Below the pieces are notes generated by a model, which saw only the letters and a program-made list of their open reading frames with translations, did not search any database and was not told the origin of the DNA. A stretch of DNA of 64,000 nt from Brachyhypopomus gauderio (lineage: Eukaryota; Chordata; Actinopteri; Gymnotiformes; Hypopomidae), in contig NW_027506896.1 of NCBI RefSeq assembly GCF_052324685.1, positions 35,001 to 99,000 of the forward strand, given 5' to 3'. The stretch's first letter is position 1, and every line of letters begins with the position of its first letter. Below are positions 1 through 37,900 of the stretch, piece by piece. A program made the position numbers and the translations under genes.

Positions 1-313
1 TCAGAGTAAACACTATTTCCAGTAATTCAGCAATGGAGCTGGAAATTTGACAGGAAAAAAAAAAAAAAAAAACAACATTATTTACTTAGTGGATAAATAA
101 TGCATAAAAATCTGCATAAACACAGTTTTACGACTGTGGCCAGAGTGTATTTCATGGCAGGAGGATACAGGTGAGAACAGTTCTGGTGTAAAGTAAGAAC
201 ATGTGGCAGTGTGGATAATGCCCTTGAGTTAGTGAGGAGGTGAGTAAGTCAGTAAGCATGTGTGCGCGTGTGTGTGTGCACACCTGTGTGTGTTTGTGTG
301 TGTGTGTGTGTAC

Positions 314-23813
<23,500 letters not shown>

Positions 23814-24587
23814 ATGGAAACGCACTTTGGCTCCAACAGTAAACCAAGTCACGCAGTGAAACGTGCAGTATCGTAAATCATGAAAATGCGCGAATTGTGT
23901 GTTGCAGTCCAGTGGTGGTGAGCAGTTCACTAGCTACAAATCCGATGTCAAAGCAAATAAAAGTTTTCAGTTTGCTGGTCAGCGGTGCATTGCGGTGCAT
24001 GTTTTTTGCATGTGGTTAATTAACAACAAGCAAAAAAACGTTTGCCCACTGCAAGTATGAGGCCAAGCAAAACTTTAGTAAAAGACTGCAATCACAACAG
24101 AGCTCGAGGTGACGCTCACTGGTTGTTGTGGAAACGGGACGCTCCCGGGCAGTTGCCGGGGCAATAGAATGCCAGCTTTCCCGTTTCCGTAGTTACAAGG
24201 ACGCAAGAGCTCGCGGTTTTGAGGCCTGCGTTAGCAGAGAACTACCAACTAGCGTCTGTGCTGTGGTCTGTGCAAGTTAATCATAACCATAATCATACGT
24301 TGCAAAAACGAGAGAGGGCCACCTTGCAAGGGGCGTTAATCTGCACCTTTTACCTCTGATCATTTGGTAACAACTAGCATATTTGCCAGCATAGTTTTAT
24401 GGTGTGTCCCTGATGAATGAATATGTTCATAATATATAAATCATTACAATATCTAAGTTTATTAGCTATATTAAGGGGGATAACAAAAGTATTTTTGACA
24501 TTCTTACACATGAACCTTTTACCAGCTGCCATGGTTGCAAAATTCAATATCAAACTCGAAACTCAAATAAGTGCAAACACGCACGCA

Positions 24588-24631
<44 letters not shown>

Positions 24632-25071
24632 CATACCCACCCACTCACACACACACACACACACACACATACATACCCACACACACAAACCAACCCACCC
24701 ACCCACCAGAAAAGAAAAATAAACATAAAAGTTTGTTTGCACCAAAATAAAAATAAATAAAACAATACAGTTAACAACAGTGCCTTAAATATTCTGTTAC
24801 TTTTTTAACCGTTCTAAAGTATAATTGTTAGTGTAACTACATTTACAAAAAGCTTATATAAACAAGTTGTTGGTAAAAATGCAGTCAGGGGGAAAAAAAA
24901 TCACACAATAATATATTAGTACTTTTTTTTTTACTTCTTTCATACAGCTTAACTGTACTGGAGGACACTTTCTCTGAGGTCCAAATGACGTAGCACCACA
25001 AGACGCCCTCATGTGATTGGGCTGTAGTACCGGTGCACAGGGGCAGACCCCTGGTGTCCTCGCCCAATCTG
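23814..25071. other. Intergenic region between klhl30 and crocc2
   Basis: About 1.26 kb that must hold the crocc2 promoter and 5' UTR and the klhl30 3' UTR. The interval 24090-24250 is relatively rich in CpG (CGAGG, CGGGACGC, CCGGG). An AC run with CCCACC variants lies at 24588-24710. I see no clear TATA box and no plain AATAAA on the minus strand for klhl30. Confidence 0.5.
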
Positions 25072-28000
25072 TTACGTCTCCTCGCGGAAGAGTTCAGTCC
25101 ACTGTGAGGGGTCCACAAAAACAGCACAGCAGCCACTGTAGCACCACAGTCTGGGCAGGAAGCACTCCACCTTCCAAGAGTTGGAGGCTCGGTTGAAGAC
25201 CTCCACCTCCACACTATAGTCCCCCTCCATGCCTTTCCAATGGCCCCCCGTCACATAGAGCTGCTCTCCCAGAACCACCAGGCCTCCGTTCTCATGGAGC
25301 ATGTGAAGGAACTGGATCTGGGGAAGAACACGGTCTTTCCTTATTTCAGACAAAGAGTTTTTCATTTACGGGTGTTCAGTGAAGGATCCATTTTTAAAGA
25401 AAAAAAAATGTTTGTAGTGAAAATGTAAAAACTCACTTTTTGCCACATATTGGCTTCTGGGTCATAGAGGTAGACCTTTTTGGTGTTGTCTGCTATCAGA
25501 TAAATGACCCCGTCCATAGAGACGGAGCGTGGGGATGACAGGTACTTTGGAATAAACGGAGAGCAGACAATACTCCAGCTATCTGTGTTAAGAGAAGCAG
25601 TGGTTGTGTAAGTCGTAGTGCTCGGGGCACTAAGGATGCATGGGCATACAGCTGCAATGAGGATGGCACACAAGACAACACTGAGGTCACGGAGCTGCAG
25701 AATGTTACGATGGTACTGTTGCCACATTCATTCGCTTTTGTGTGTAACAAACATCCCATGAACATGTTGCAGACACAGTTAACTGCACCTTATATAACAG
25801 GTGCTGTAACTTCTGCTGGCTGCAGTAAGCGTGTATGACGTGCAGGGTATTATCTGTGGTGACTCCTACCTATGACGGGGTTGTAGCACTGCAGTGTCAG
25901 GGCGTTGTACTTGACTGCACAGGAGCCTATAACATAGAGCTTCCCCAGACACGCGGTGGCCGTGAAGTTTGACACGTATTTTAGCGCAGGGGCTGTGAGT
26001 GCCCAGCCGTCACTGTAGGGGTCATAGTGCTCCACCTCCACCACGTCCATCGTTGTGCCTGTCAATAAAAAGACACAACACTCTCAAAACGCTCTGGAAG
26101 AGGTGCATAGCTGAAAGCTATCGCCCTGTCCTGTAGATAAGATCATTCCTTTGCTCCACGGTGTGTAAATAAGGGACAGCTTCTCTGAAGACATCAGCAG
26201 GCCTTCTGGAACAGTCCGCGGCCTGTTGCTCCCCGTTTGTTTCCTTACCCCCAATGACGTAAATCTCTCCATTGAGGGTTGCTGATGTGTGGTTAGTGCG
26301 GGGCCGCAGCATCGGAGCTACTGTAACCCACCGGCCCTCCCGAGTGATGTACTTCCAGGTCTCTGTGGTTGACCAGGTGTTGGACTGCGAACCTCTGGAT
26401 CCTCCTGCAAAAGGCAAAACCAATTTAAGTCATAAATATATTATGACCCCCCCCCCAAATATACTGACTAAAATCACAAAGTCTTTGAACAGTTAGCGTT
26501 CCATTAGCCAGTGCGTTGTAGGCTTCACATTTCTTAAGTGGTTCCAGTTCTTATGAGAATCCTGGGGAGGGTTTCTGTGTGGTGAGAGAGTGTTTTCTTT
26601 CATCCTCTCCAAACCCTCCATGGAGATGATGTTTCATACATATAATACAGCTTTCAAATACAGGGAGGGAAACCATAAATCTGGCTGGTTCCTGCTCCAG
26701 AAGGCTCAGCTGCCATAAATACCCCCAAAACACCCAGAATCTTCATGGGCTTCGTTTCTGTTTTCTTGGTAAAAATAGAAACTATCATCTGCACAGTCCT
26801 TTGGTCTCTGTATTTATTCGTTCCTCCTGTTTCTCGCACAGTGCAGTTCAGTTCGAAGCACAACAAGGCACGAGCTTCAGCTCACCTGTCACATACACGT
26901 CGTTGTTTAAAGAGACGACAGAATAACCCCACTTGTTGTAGTTGGGAAAGTCAGGAAGCTGGTGCCACAGCTCTGTGAGGAGAACAGACAAAGGGGTTTG
27001 AGATCTGACTAGTAATGAAGATGCTTCTGTGGTAAAGAGAAGGCTAACAGGAGAAGAGTTCTGGTGTCGTACTCACGAAGTTTTGTGTTGTAGAAGGCAC
27101 AGTTCTTGGGATGAATTCTTGCATCTCTTTCACGATCATCATCATCATCATCCTCATCATCAGAGTCATCCAGCGAACGGCCGCCTATCACAAACAACAC
27201 TTCCTGCAGGTTGTGGGGTGTGTTTCGGCAGAGGCCCTGTTCTGATTCACCTGGTTTTGTATTCACTTTCTACAATAACAATAAGAAAAACAGAAAAACA
27301 AAACATGCTACAAGCCGCATTTAAATTTTATAAGGGTGGAATAAAAATGAGTTCATGAAAAAAAAAAGCAATAGTAGAAAGCAAGCGTGGCATGCTGACC
27401 TCTCTGCAAACATCCTCTAGCAGCTGCCTGCAGTCCAGCGAGTCCTGAATCAGTGGATCTTTCATTAGGGTGTCCATGAGGTAGGACACAGGCAGGTGCG
27501 GAAGTCTCGCTAGCCTCAGCAGCTCTGGCAGGTGACCCAGGCGGCTGTCCCTGCGGTGTCTGACCCACACCAGAGCGGCCTCGGCCCAGGCCCGATCGTC
27601 CCGCATCTGCAGCCTCTCGTCCTTCAGGTAGGCCACCAGCTGGTTCTTCTCCAGCAGCAGGAACTCCTCGTGCTGCTGCACTGCCTCAAAGTTCTCCAGC
27701 AGGAAGGCCTTGGCTTTGGCGACCACCTCAGGACAGCCATGGATCTCCCCAAATTCCTGGATGCCCAGACAGTTGCTGGCGTCTATCTGGTGCTGAAGGT
27801 ATCGGCTGCACACAGCGCGGACCGTGTGGAACTGGAGCTGGCTGGATGTGCAGATCAGGCCCTCCACGTTCCCCTGGTTGATGGTGAGTTTTCCGGTGTA
27901 GGCAAAGTTGAGCAGAATGTTGAGCACATCGGGGTCTACATCGTGAAGCTCCACGCGGGCAGCAATGCTCTCCATGAAGTCCCCTGAGAACATGGAGCGG

Positions 28001-28173
28001 AAATAAAGGCTGCAGAGGGCCAGGACACCTCTGTGGCAGGGGAAGTCCCGCCCCCCGGCACTTAGAGTGACATCCACAAACTTGGGCTGAGAGCAGAGAG
28101 AATGTAGGCCCTCCAAGATGCTCTTTGGATGAGAGGAGAGGTAGAAGTCCAGGTCATCCACGTTACGCACCAT
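25072..28173 (-). CDS. klhl30: Kelch-like protein 30 (BTB-BACK-kelch)
   Basis: Predicted substrate adaptor of a CUL3-RING ubiquitin ligase. That is the known role of BTB-BACK-kelch proteins; no substrate can be read here. Seven coding exons: 27400-28173, 27077-27269, 26886-26972, 26249-26404, 25870-26058, 25437-25582, 25072-25317. All junctions are AG/GT with matching phases; total 1791 nt, 596 aa, close to the mammalian protein. The start ATG at 28173 opens [10 protein letters not shown], the KLHL30-type N-terminus. The BTB domain is at about residues 20-125 ([20 protein letters not shown], then the FSGDFMES region) and BACK at about 130-235 ([10 protein letters not shown]). Kelch repeats follow from about 280, seen in exons 2-7 as VIGGRS, YVTGG, YVIGG, YVIGS and LYVTGGHW. 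An acidic run, [16 protein letters not shown] (residues 292-307), sits in the first kelch repeat; I recall a shorter acidic insert in the mammalian protein. The stop TAA is at 25072-25074. The next gene, crocc2, starts 1.26 kb downstream on the same strand. Confidence 0.95.
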
Positions 28174-29603
28174 GATGAAATTCTCTGGCTCCGTGACAGA
28201 TGGCCTTCATGGATTTCAACCCAGCTAATACTTGTGTTAACCGTTTACCTGCACAGAGATAAGAGGGGCGTCTCAGACACAATGAAAACCATAGTTATCC
28301 AGAACTGTAGGAGACTGCTAATATTACCATGAGCCACCAGCTATTATCATTGCTCTCTGAGACACAGTAAACACTTTTGGAGAAGCCCAAATGAAGGAAT
28401 GAAGTCATGACAGCAGGCAGAGGTCAAAAAGCCAAGAATAGTTTGGCTGTTGGGTGTTTTGTTATAGGATTTCATACAATTATTTAAAGGAATGCAAAAA
28501 TATGGCACAGGTAACCTTACTTACACAACACACAATCAACATGTCTAAGGCACAGATATAGATTTAAGCCTTTTTAAAACCAGGAAATTGTTGATGGGTT
28601 TAATGATGTGTTTAATAATGTTTTCATGTCACATACCGAATTGTCTCTGGTCTGTTTAGTTAAATGTAAATGTAATGATGTGATAATGCTGATCATCATG
28701 TGAGGTTTTTTTTTCCTTTGTAAATGATTTTTGTTGTTTTACTCCGAAGCAGGTAGAGACAGACACAAAGATCTGGTACTTAGATAAATGTTATGATAAA
28801 AATAAAATGTGACCTTACCTGTGAGTCAAATGAAAGCAGATATCACACATTGTTTGGAATAACACGTCTAAAAGACTGAAGATGTTTGCGGCTGCTTGTC
28901 GATCTGGAGCACAGACCTCTTCTGCCAGCCCAGAGAGATAGCATACGATAACACACGTGGCTGTTTTTAGTACAGTCAGTGCTCAGATTCTAAAATAGTA
29001 TAGACAGAACTTCCACCTGCTCTTAAAGGGACACACACACACACACACACACTCACACTCACACTCACACACACACACTCTTGGATATGCTGAAGCTGGT
29101 CAGATGATGGTTCATTAAATCATTTGAGTCACAAGTCACAACTAGCCCACAAGTGTGTCAGCATTTGTTTACCTGATTACCGAGCTTGAAATGTACAGTG
29201 AGCCTTAAAAGGGAATTAAGGTGGAAATGAGGTCAAATTCAAAAGCTACATCAATACAAATGTTTATGAGTCCACTTAACAGCATATTAATCATTCTAAC
29301 ATATTAAGTCACAGGCTTAAATCAGTGCAAAAAACATGCTCAGAAATATTCACCCTTTCATCACGTCAACAGCAAACAAAAAAGTAATAATAATAATAAA
29401 TTAATTAATTACAAATAAAAACAATCCCACCTTCAACAATTTTGTTTAAAAAATCCTACCAAACATCTAAACTAAAACTACAAGGTATACAATAACATAC
29501 AATAACATACAATGGCAGTACTGCTCATACAAAGAAACCGGGAACAAAACACATGGTTATGAATTTACAGAAAGATCAGAAACGTGAAAAGGGCATGTCC
29601 ATA
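28174..29603. other. Intergenic region between espnl and klhl30
   Basis: About 1.43 kb holding the espnl 3' UTR and the klhl30 5' flank. An AC/ACTC microsatellite is at 29030-29081. No other gene or mobile element is recognisable. Confidence 0.5.
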
Positions 29604-32600
29604 CTATTCACAGTCAAAGTCAAAAAGCTCTGCCTCCTTTTCTTTCCAGAAGGCAAAGCTCCTGTCAATGTACTTGCAAATCTCATCATTGCTCAAACTG
29701 CTAATGTCTGGGCTTCTGTTCAGGGTATCTCCCTCATCTGGGGTTGGACTTTGGATAATGACCTTGGGCACTGGCCTCGTCTCTGCTGGAGGGATCTTAT
29801 CTGGGTCCCTTGTCTCCAGTTGGCCGGATGTCTCACCAAAGAACCTGAGCTTGATGTCCTCAAACCCGTCCCTCCACTCCCTGTTCCCAGTCTCGATGTC
29901 CTGGATCACGGCCTTGTGGAAGTCGCGAACCGTCTCCCAGCTGAAGCGGCCCACGTGGTCGAACACCTCGAAACACAACAGGTGCCTCATCTTCCTCTCG
30001 TCTGAGGACAGGTCCTGCTCGAGGATGTGGAAGTAGCCCAGCATGAAGAGGTCAAGGGTCAGGGTGTCGTACTCAACAGGCGCTCCTCCCATGCGGGGCA
30101 GGAACTGCTCAGGCGAATAGGCGGCCTGCTGCCGATTGAGGCGGCGGATCTGGCGTGAGGGAACGATGGAGATCATGCTTCTCCAGTTCCCGATCATCTT
30201 GTTGATGGCACTCCTCTGCTTAAAGAACCGCCCCAAGGAACCGTTCTCCATCATCTTCTTGGGCGAGATGTCCAAGCTCGCCTTGCGCTGAACCTTGCTC
30301 CTGTCAGTCATCTCCAGACCGTCCACGCTAAGCTTCCTCTGGGCGTTTTTCACCGCTACAGAGTAAGCAGACTTCTTCCAGTGACCCAGGAACAAGACTA
30401 CGATTCTCTCCTTACGCAGGCTTGTGCTCTCCATAACATCATTGACTTCACTGTAGTCGATGCCTGAACCGTTCTGCTCCACCCCTGTTCCCAGAATGCT
30501 CTTCTCTGAGGCTTGGCTCTCGGGTGAATCTTCCTCCGGTGCAGACGGGTTGGTCCTTTCTGAGTGCTCGGCTTCGGGCTGAACTTGATTCTCAAAGTTG
30601 GACTTCAGATTGCGCACCGACACCCCAAACTCGTGGATCTCATTTTCAATCTTCTCCCTCCGACCCCTGGCTGAGTTCTGCCTCTCAAAGTTCTGAGAGA
30701 AGACGGTCACAAGCTCGGTGTTAAGCATTTTGCAGTAGGGTTCGTCTGTTAAGTTAGTCAAGAGCAGAGACATGCTCTTCACTATGCCCGATATCCTGTT
30801 GCACCACACGGGCAGGGGAATCTGTGTGTTGAGGTCCCTGTACTGAGTGTTGACTGTAATGTTGACAATGGGTGCTGGAAGAATGTTCCGTAGTTCCTCG
30901 GCCAAGCGTGCCAGCTCCATCTCATAGCCCTCACAGTGCTTCTGCATGGACACGCTCTTGATCTGCTTCTCCAAGTAGATGAGGTCATCTTCAGTCAACA
31001 GCTCCCCGAAAGGACCCAGAATGGCATTGTGGGCCTGAGAGTACCTCCAGCTGTCCATCTTTGCGTATCTACTTCCATTCTCCTGTTTAAGCCACATTAC
31101 AAAATAAGAGTCATGACTAGAGGTCTATAAGCAGACTTTTGTTATGTTTGATGAATCCACAATGTTTACCCTTCTTCTCTGAGCCTCGTCATCCAGCAGC
31201 CTGGCCTGGAGCTGCCGCACCATCACCTGTCTCTTCCACTCGGCTATGGGTCTGCTCTTCTCGTCGTGAGTAGGCACCAGGTAGTCGATGTCACACAGGT
31301 TAGCCTCCTCTGTGGGCAACACCACCATCTTGTTCTGACAAGAAAACCGAACGCAACAGATTTTTAAACATCTGCTTTACATCAGAGGGCACTGCTGATG
31401 CTTTGGTGCCGATTGGCTTTGTGGTTAAGGGAACTGTAGCTGGTTCTTTTATTGTTTCTCAACCCAAACATATCTCAACCACAAGTCAATGCATTACTCA
31501 ATACGCTACAGTTAAATTAAATTAGGCTAAATTCAGTTCAAATTCAATTTAAATCAATTTTATATGTTTAGTGCTTTTTACAACAGACACTGTCACAAAA
31601 TAGCTTTATGGACTGTCAGTTTCCATTCAAAGTGCACTCAAATGGTAGCTAGCAAACTCTGTGCAGTGGGAACAATTATGCTTTGTGATAATAAATAAAG
31701 CTTGCAAATTCCCGTACAACGATGGTGAAGTTTTCTGTTAGTCCGGTCTTCTTGAGAGAGGTGATGGACTTCAGCTCTCCCAGTTTCATGTCACTCAGCA
31801 GTTTCTTCCCTTTCTCAGGTCCGGATCTGCTCACGGGTCTGGAGTTGAAGCCCTTCATCACTGCAGAGACACCAACGTTATTTATTCCCCATCATGTGTT
31901 TCTGCTCACGGTCCGATCATATTTACACAGGCTGATTAACATTTACTCACTACTGTGGAATTCAGTCATTAAGGGAAATGAAGGCAGAATGAAGCAGTGA
32001 TGACGTCAGCTCCCGTGAGCAGCTGTCTGTGCTGGGGAGTGAGCATCACTGTGTGATGTGGCTAACGACCAGGCCCCCTGAGGCTCTCTCACCCGTGGTG
32101 GCCATTTGGATGTGGTGGATGCTGCTGGTGACGCCCTTCTCCTGGGGAGCTGAGGTGGAAGGGGTGGAGGAGGAAGATGGGGGCAGAGGAGGGGCAGGTG
32201 GAGGGGCAGGGTAACGAGCCTGGGGGGTATCTTCAGTCTCAGGGTGCTGGAGGAAGAGATGACGTGACCGTTTATTGCTCATTCCAGATGTGTGTACATC
32301 ACATAGGATGAAAAATATGAACAATTTGTATACAAGGTCTGTGATTCCTTAACTGGTGTGGTTTACTACATCTGAATCGCCATTGAACATTTGTTTTAGT
32401 CTCGGCTTTTGGGCATTATCAGGGCCTGGACATCTCAAATGGAGATGAAAGAACAGCGCACTGAAACCGACACACTTTACACACCGCAGCTATTTCTGCT
32501 GAGCATTATGGGATGCCACAGGACACACCACAGCCTGTGTCCAGCATTAACGGGGACAACCTTAAGCCTGTCCATGTCTTGGTGTGCTTCGCTGATGTCT

Positions 32601-34911
32601 CTGTAGTAATCCCTCACGCTGGTCTGCCACGCCAGCGCTGCCGTTTCCCTCGGCTCCTCCTGCACGGGGCCGCTCTCCTCCACGGGGCCGCTCTCCTCCA
32701 CGGGGCCGCTCTCCTCCACAGGCAGGGCGGCACAGTGCGGCTGCGGAGAAACCACCAACAACAATGAGCCTGGTGCCACCACGTCCACAGCGCAGGATGA
32801 GGTGGTGATGGGTACACCGAGGTACCCATACGAGGGGTTAAAACAGCTGCAACAAAGGCAAGATGCCGACGCTCAGCACGGAAACACTTGGATCGGCCTT
32901 AACCGACCAGTCAAGTCCTAACTAAGTCTGTGCAAAATGCATATCAAACGTGGCCTTCCGAGAACGCCCTTCACAACACGCGCACGCAGGCATGAACACA
33001 CGCAGCATCAAAGGGGAGGCCGATAGGTGCCGGTCCTCATCGCCGTGTGGTGGTCCCGTTCATGTCCTCTCCCAGGGCACTTTGATGTCCAAACAGCGTA
33101 AAACGCACTGTGACACGTCTCGGGGCGCGTCTTCCCAGAAAACTGCGCAATCCGTAAACAGATAAACACTCGGGTGGTGGAAACTCGGATATGATGATCA
33201 GAGGGAACAAAACAGAACCTTGTCCTTTTTTTCCGTGACCTCTTTCACGGCAGTTCAGCACCGTCTCTCATGACCATCTGCTCCTGCGAGCGGGTTTAAT
33301 CAGAGCCAGTGGACAGCACAGGGCATTTGCTTCCCATTATCCCAGCCACTTCTCTCCACAGCTAGTGCAGGAGGACGCTGCAGGCCTACAGCCAAACCCC
33401 CTCCACCCATCCCACAGGCCACACAGGCACCGATAAGACAGCAAGAAGCTGAGAGACACAGTAAAAAGCCCCTTGATGCGAAACACTCTACATGTGGCTG
33501 TGCTATTGATGGGACACACACTTAGAGATAACACCACCCAGAAACCAAGCTACTCCAGACGTTGAAAAAAGAGAGAAGGGGCCTCTTTGAGCTTTGAGCA
33601 ACAAAAAATACACATGCATTTCCTGAATGAGACACCTCATGTGTTATGATGTTTTAAAATGTCCGAAAGAGTCTGAATCTTCACATACATCATCTGAATC
33701 TTCACCTACATCATCATCTGCCTGAGGTACTGATGTCCAAAAACCTCAGCATGGCCGGCAGAGCCATGACATGCTGTTTTCACACATAATGTACATAATA
33801 CAAACTTTAAATAAAGGCTTTAAGACCACCTACTTTTTGTTAACATTTAAGCAGCATATGGCATTCTAAATCCCATTTACACCTTGAGTCAAAGGAACTG
33901 ATGTATCTGAAAGTGTCTGAAATAAGGAAGGTTGACTGAAAATGCCACGGAGTGTCTAAGCTAAATCCTCACATTGTAAACACGTTCATGCTGACCTCAT
34001 AAAAGAAACGATAAAACCAGACCCATTCTATGAGGTCTGTAGATAGCATGTACACATTCTTTCCACATAATCACTTACAACATTCCTGTCTTACACATGC
34101 ACAGCATGTATTCCTGTCTTCTGCAGAGTAGTGCATTTCTTTCTTATCCTGCCCTGTCCAAGGGTAAAAAAAGTGGCAAAGAAGGTAAAACACAGGACAC
34201 ACAGCACGAGAACATTTACATCGGCCTCAACCGACCTTTCTTGTCCCAAGTCCTAGAAGAATGAATGTTAAAATGTGGCCCTGCCTAGAACGCCCTTCAC
34301 CACACACACGTTTACACACACATGCGTGCACATGCCCATACGCACGGATGTGCACACGTGTCTACCTGCACGCAGACCCATGAACGTGCCACATCTGTCA
34401 GCTCTGAGATGACTATAGCTAAAAGGCAGTGATGGCACAGGTTTCAGTTACTGTAACTAGAGAAACTCTACACACTGTCTTTAAACACAGCTCAGAATAA
34501 CAACTCTGCTTTTTGCTTAATTAGAAGCTAGAAGCTATTAACATGCCACACGGTAACAAATATTCATGTATGAAAAAAGATGATTTTTTAAAATGGTTAA
34601 AATAAAATATGGTAAAGTTGGTGTTGGTAATTTTCTTTTTGAGGTCCACATAAGCAAAATAAGTAATGAAGAATATAACGTCTGATGAGCTAAAACCTGA
34701 TAAGTGAACCTGCTGGATATTACACACCTGAGAACTCTTCTCATGTAGAACGTCATCTCATTTATCTCATTTATCCATCTAATGATCAATAGTCTAGAAA
34801 CTTTAGACATTTGACTAAAAACACAGATGCATAAATAGTAAATACATGAAAATAACAGAATAACATATAGTACTCTGTGATAAGACATTAGCAATGCACA
34901 CACACACACAC

Positions 34912-34980
<69 letters not shown>

Positions 34981-37900
34981 CAATTAGCTTTATAACTATG
35001 GAAGATGCTGTTACTTACAAAACCCCTGACCGCCTGAAAGTTATCCACACAACCTGTGACTGCTGAGTCACCAGCGATGTCTACCCACCGACACACAATC
35101 TGGAGATCAAAGCCACGAGTCGTTCTACACCATCAACATCACCACAACCACTGTTGGCATGATGCCACTACAGCCAACAAACAGCACGCTCTGATTGGGT
35201 GCCATCCTTGATTCACACAGAGGATTGGTTGTCCAGCAGCATGACTAACGGGGGTTCGAACCAATAGCCACATGGAACAAATGGCGGCAGGATGGAAAGG
35301 AAGCGGGGGGTGATATTCGAATCAGCTGGGAAGCAGAGAGACACTGAATCCCCTGCTTTCCCCTGCTTGTTTTTCCACCGCCTGGCCCAGCTCCGAGCAG
35401 GCGGCTACCATGTCAGGGGCTCTGGCAAATCATCACTAACGGAAATAATCAGTAATCGATAGCACATGGGTCCTTGGAGATTAGGCAGGAAGGACAGAGT
35501 GTGATTGGGTTTTGAGGCGACCTCCATTAGCCTTTGTGGCCTGAAATGACAGACGACTAAACACTTGGGCCAATCAGATCCTTTAACATTGCCAAAGTCA
35601 AATGGTATTGCATGCAAACCCTCAATGTACCACTTATTAAGTTAGGACAAGGCACAGCACACTGGATGCAAGCAATTTTTCTTCAGAATAGTCACCCACA
35701 TCACTTTTATAACACATTCGCAGAGAATCCTACACTACCGTTGGACATTACAGTGCAGTGATGAATAGGAGAATCGTACACATTGGTCAGTGAGCCTCTT
35801 GGTTGGAGTGTCCGTGTCAGTGTGACAGGTTTTGACCTGTCCATGCTGGTAAATATCACACAGATCAAGTGTTGACAAATTCCTCAGATGTGTAACCAAC
35901 ACACACATTCAGTTTTTTAGAAAACCTACCAAACTGATTGGTATGGTGGGAAACAAACAAAACCGTTGCATTTAGGGTTGGGATGACTGTGACGACCCCT
36001 GCATGGATCATCAGAATGCCTTTCATGCACTCTGAAATTCACACCACTTGCACTTGCAGTAAAATCCTGCTCTTCCAGGAAGAATCTCTGACACACTTTT
36101 AACTGTGGGGTAAACACAGTCCAGTGCCAATATCTGACCACTATGGTTCAAACAATCTGAACATTCTTGCAGGCTCAATGAGAAACATGCTTGAGGATTC
36201 TTCTTCAGTAATTAAGAGCATGTTACATTTGTAACACAGCTCTCTTATCGCCCTCTAGTGGTTGAGTGGTAGTGTGCTCAAGATGGATTTGAGGTCACTG
36301 ATAACTGAAGCAGAGCATACCTTTAGAATCGTACATATTTTATACAATAAACAAATCACTCACAGAAGCATTAAAACAAAATGAATAACACCACCTCAGC
36401 TCAGTTTCCAGGATGCTTCACAACCCAACCGTACGACTTGTGGGTAATATAAAGATCCTATGAGTACCCCAAAGAGACACATTTAAGACAGCTGGCCTCT
36501 TGGCCCCCTGGCTGAGAGGGAGAGGGGGGGACCCACAGATCTGTGCTGTAAAATAAACCTGTGCTCTGCTTGTTTGATTACAGCTGTCTCAGGAAAAATG
36601 GCTCTCGCACGTCGAGCAGTGGACTGCTCCCAGGGAGGGTGACCTCTTTGGGATGAAACCCAAACATGAAGAAATGCCTAGCACGCAACTCTTTGGCTAG
36701 TGGCCCAAACAATCCATTACAGGCACCATGAGGAAATGAGAAGACCTGGCCCAACCACATTAAGGTGGAACGAAACCGTACAAATGGCATGGTAACTTAC
36801 AAACCCTACTAATGGCATGGTAACTTACAATCCCTACTAATGGCATGGTAACTTATAAACCCTACTAATGGCATGGTAACTTACAATCCCTACTAATGGC
36901 ATGGTAACTTATAAACCCTACTAATGGCATGGTAACTTATAAACCCTACTAATGGCATGGTAACTTACAATCCCTACTAATGGCATGGTAACTTACAATC
37001 CCTACTAATGGCATGGTAACTTACAATCCCTACTAATGACATGGTAACTTATAAACCCTACTAATGGCATGGTAACTTATAAACCCTACTAATGCCATAG
37101 TAACTTACAAACCCTACAAATGGCATGGTAACTTACAAATCCTACTAATGACATGGTAACTTATAAACCCTACTAATGTCATGGTAACTTATAAACCCTA
37201 CTAATGGCATGGTAACTTATAAACCCTACTAATGGCATGGTAACTTATAAACCCTACTAATGGCATGGTAACTTACAATCCCTACTAATGGCATGGTAAC
37301 TTACAATCCCTACTAATGGTGTGTTAACCTACAAACCCTACTAATGACATGGTAACTTACAAACCCTACTAATGGCATGGTCACTTACAAACCCTACTAA
37401 TGGCATGGTAACTTATAAACCCTACTAATGGCATGGTAACTTACAAACCCTACTAATGGCATAGTAACTTACAAACCCTATTAATGGCATGGTAACTTAT
37501 AAACCCTACTAATGGCATGGTCATTTACAAACCCTACTAATGGCATGGTAACTTATAAACCCTACTAATGGCATGGTAACTTATAAACCCTACTAATGGC
37601 ATGGTAACTTATAAACCCTACTAATGACATGGTAACTTACAAATCCTACTAATGGCTTGGTAACTTATAAACCCTACTAATGGAATAGTAACTTATAAAC
37701 CCTACTAATGGCATGGTAACTTACAAACCCTACTAATGGCATGGTAACTTATAAACCCTACTAATGGCATGGTAACTTACAAACCCTACTAATGGCATAG
37801 TAACTTACAAACCCTATTAATGGCATGGTAACTTATAAACCCTACTAATGGCATGGTCATTTACAAACCCTACTAATGGCATAGTAACTTATAAACCCTA

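Noticed and set aside
25362..25765. Minus-strand frames with a signal-peptide-like hydrophobic stretch ([13 protein letters not shown])
   Set aside because: This is intron sequence upstream of klhl30 exon 6. Exon 6 begins at the AG before DSWSIVCS in phase with exon 5, so the hydrophobic part is not exonic.
29553..30036. Plus-strand open frames of 150 codons
   Set aside because: Antisense shadows of the large last espnl exon.
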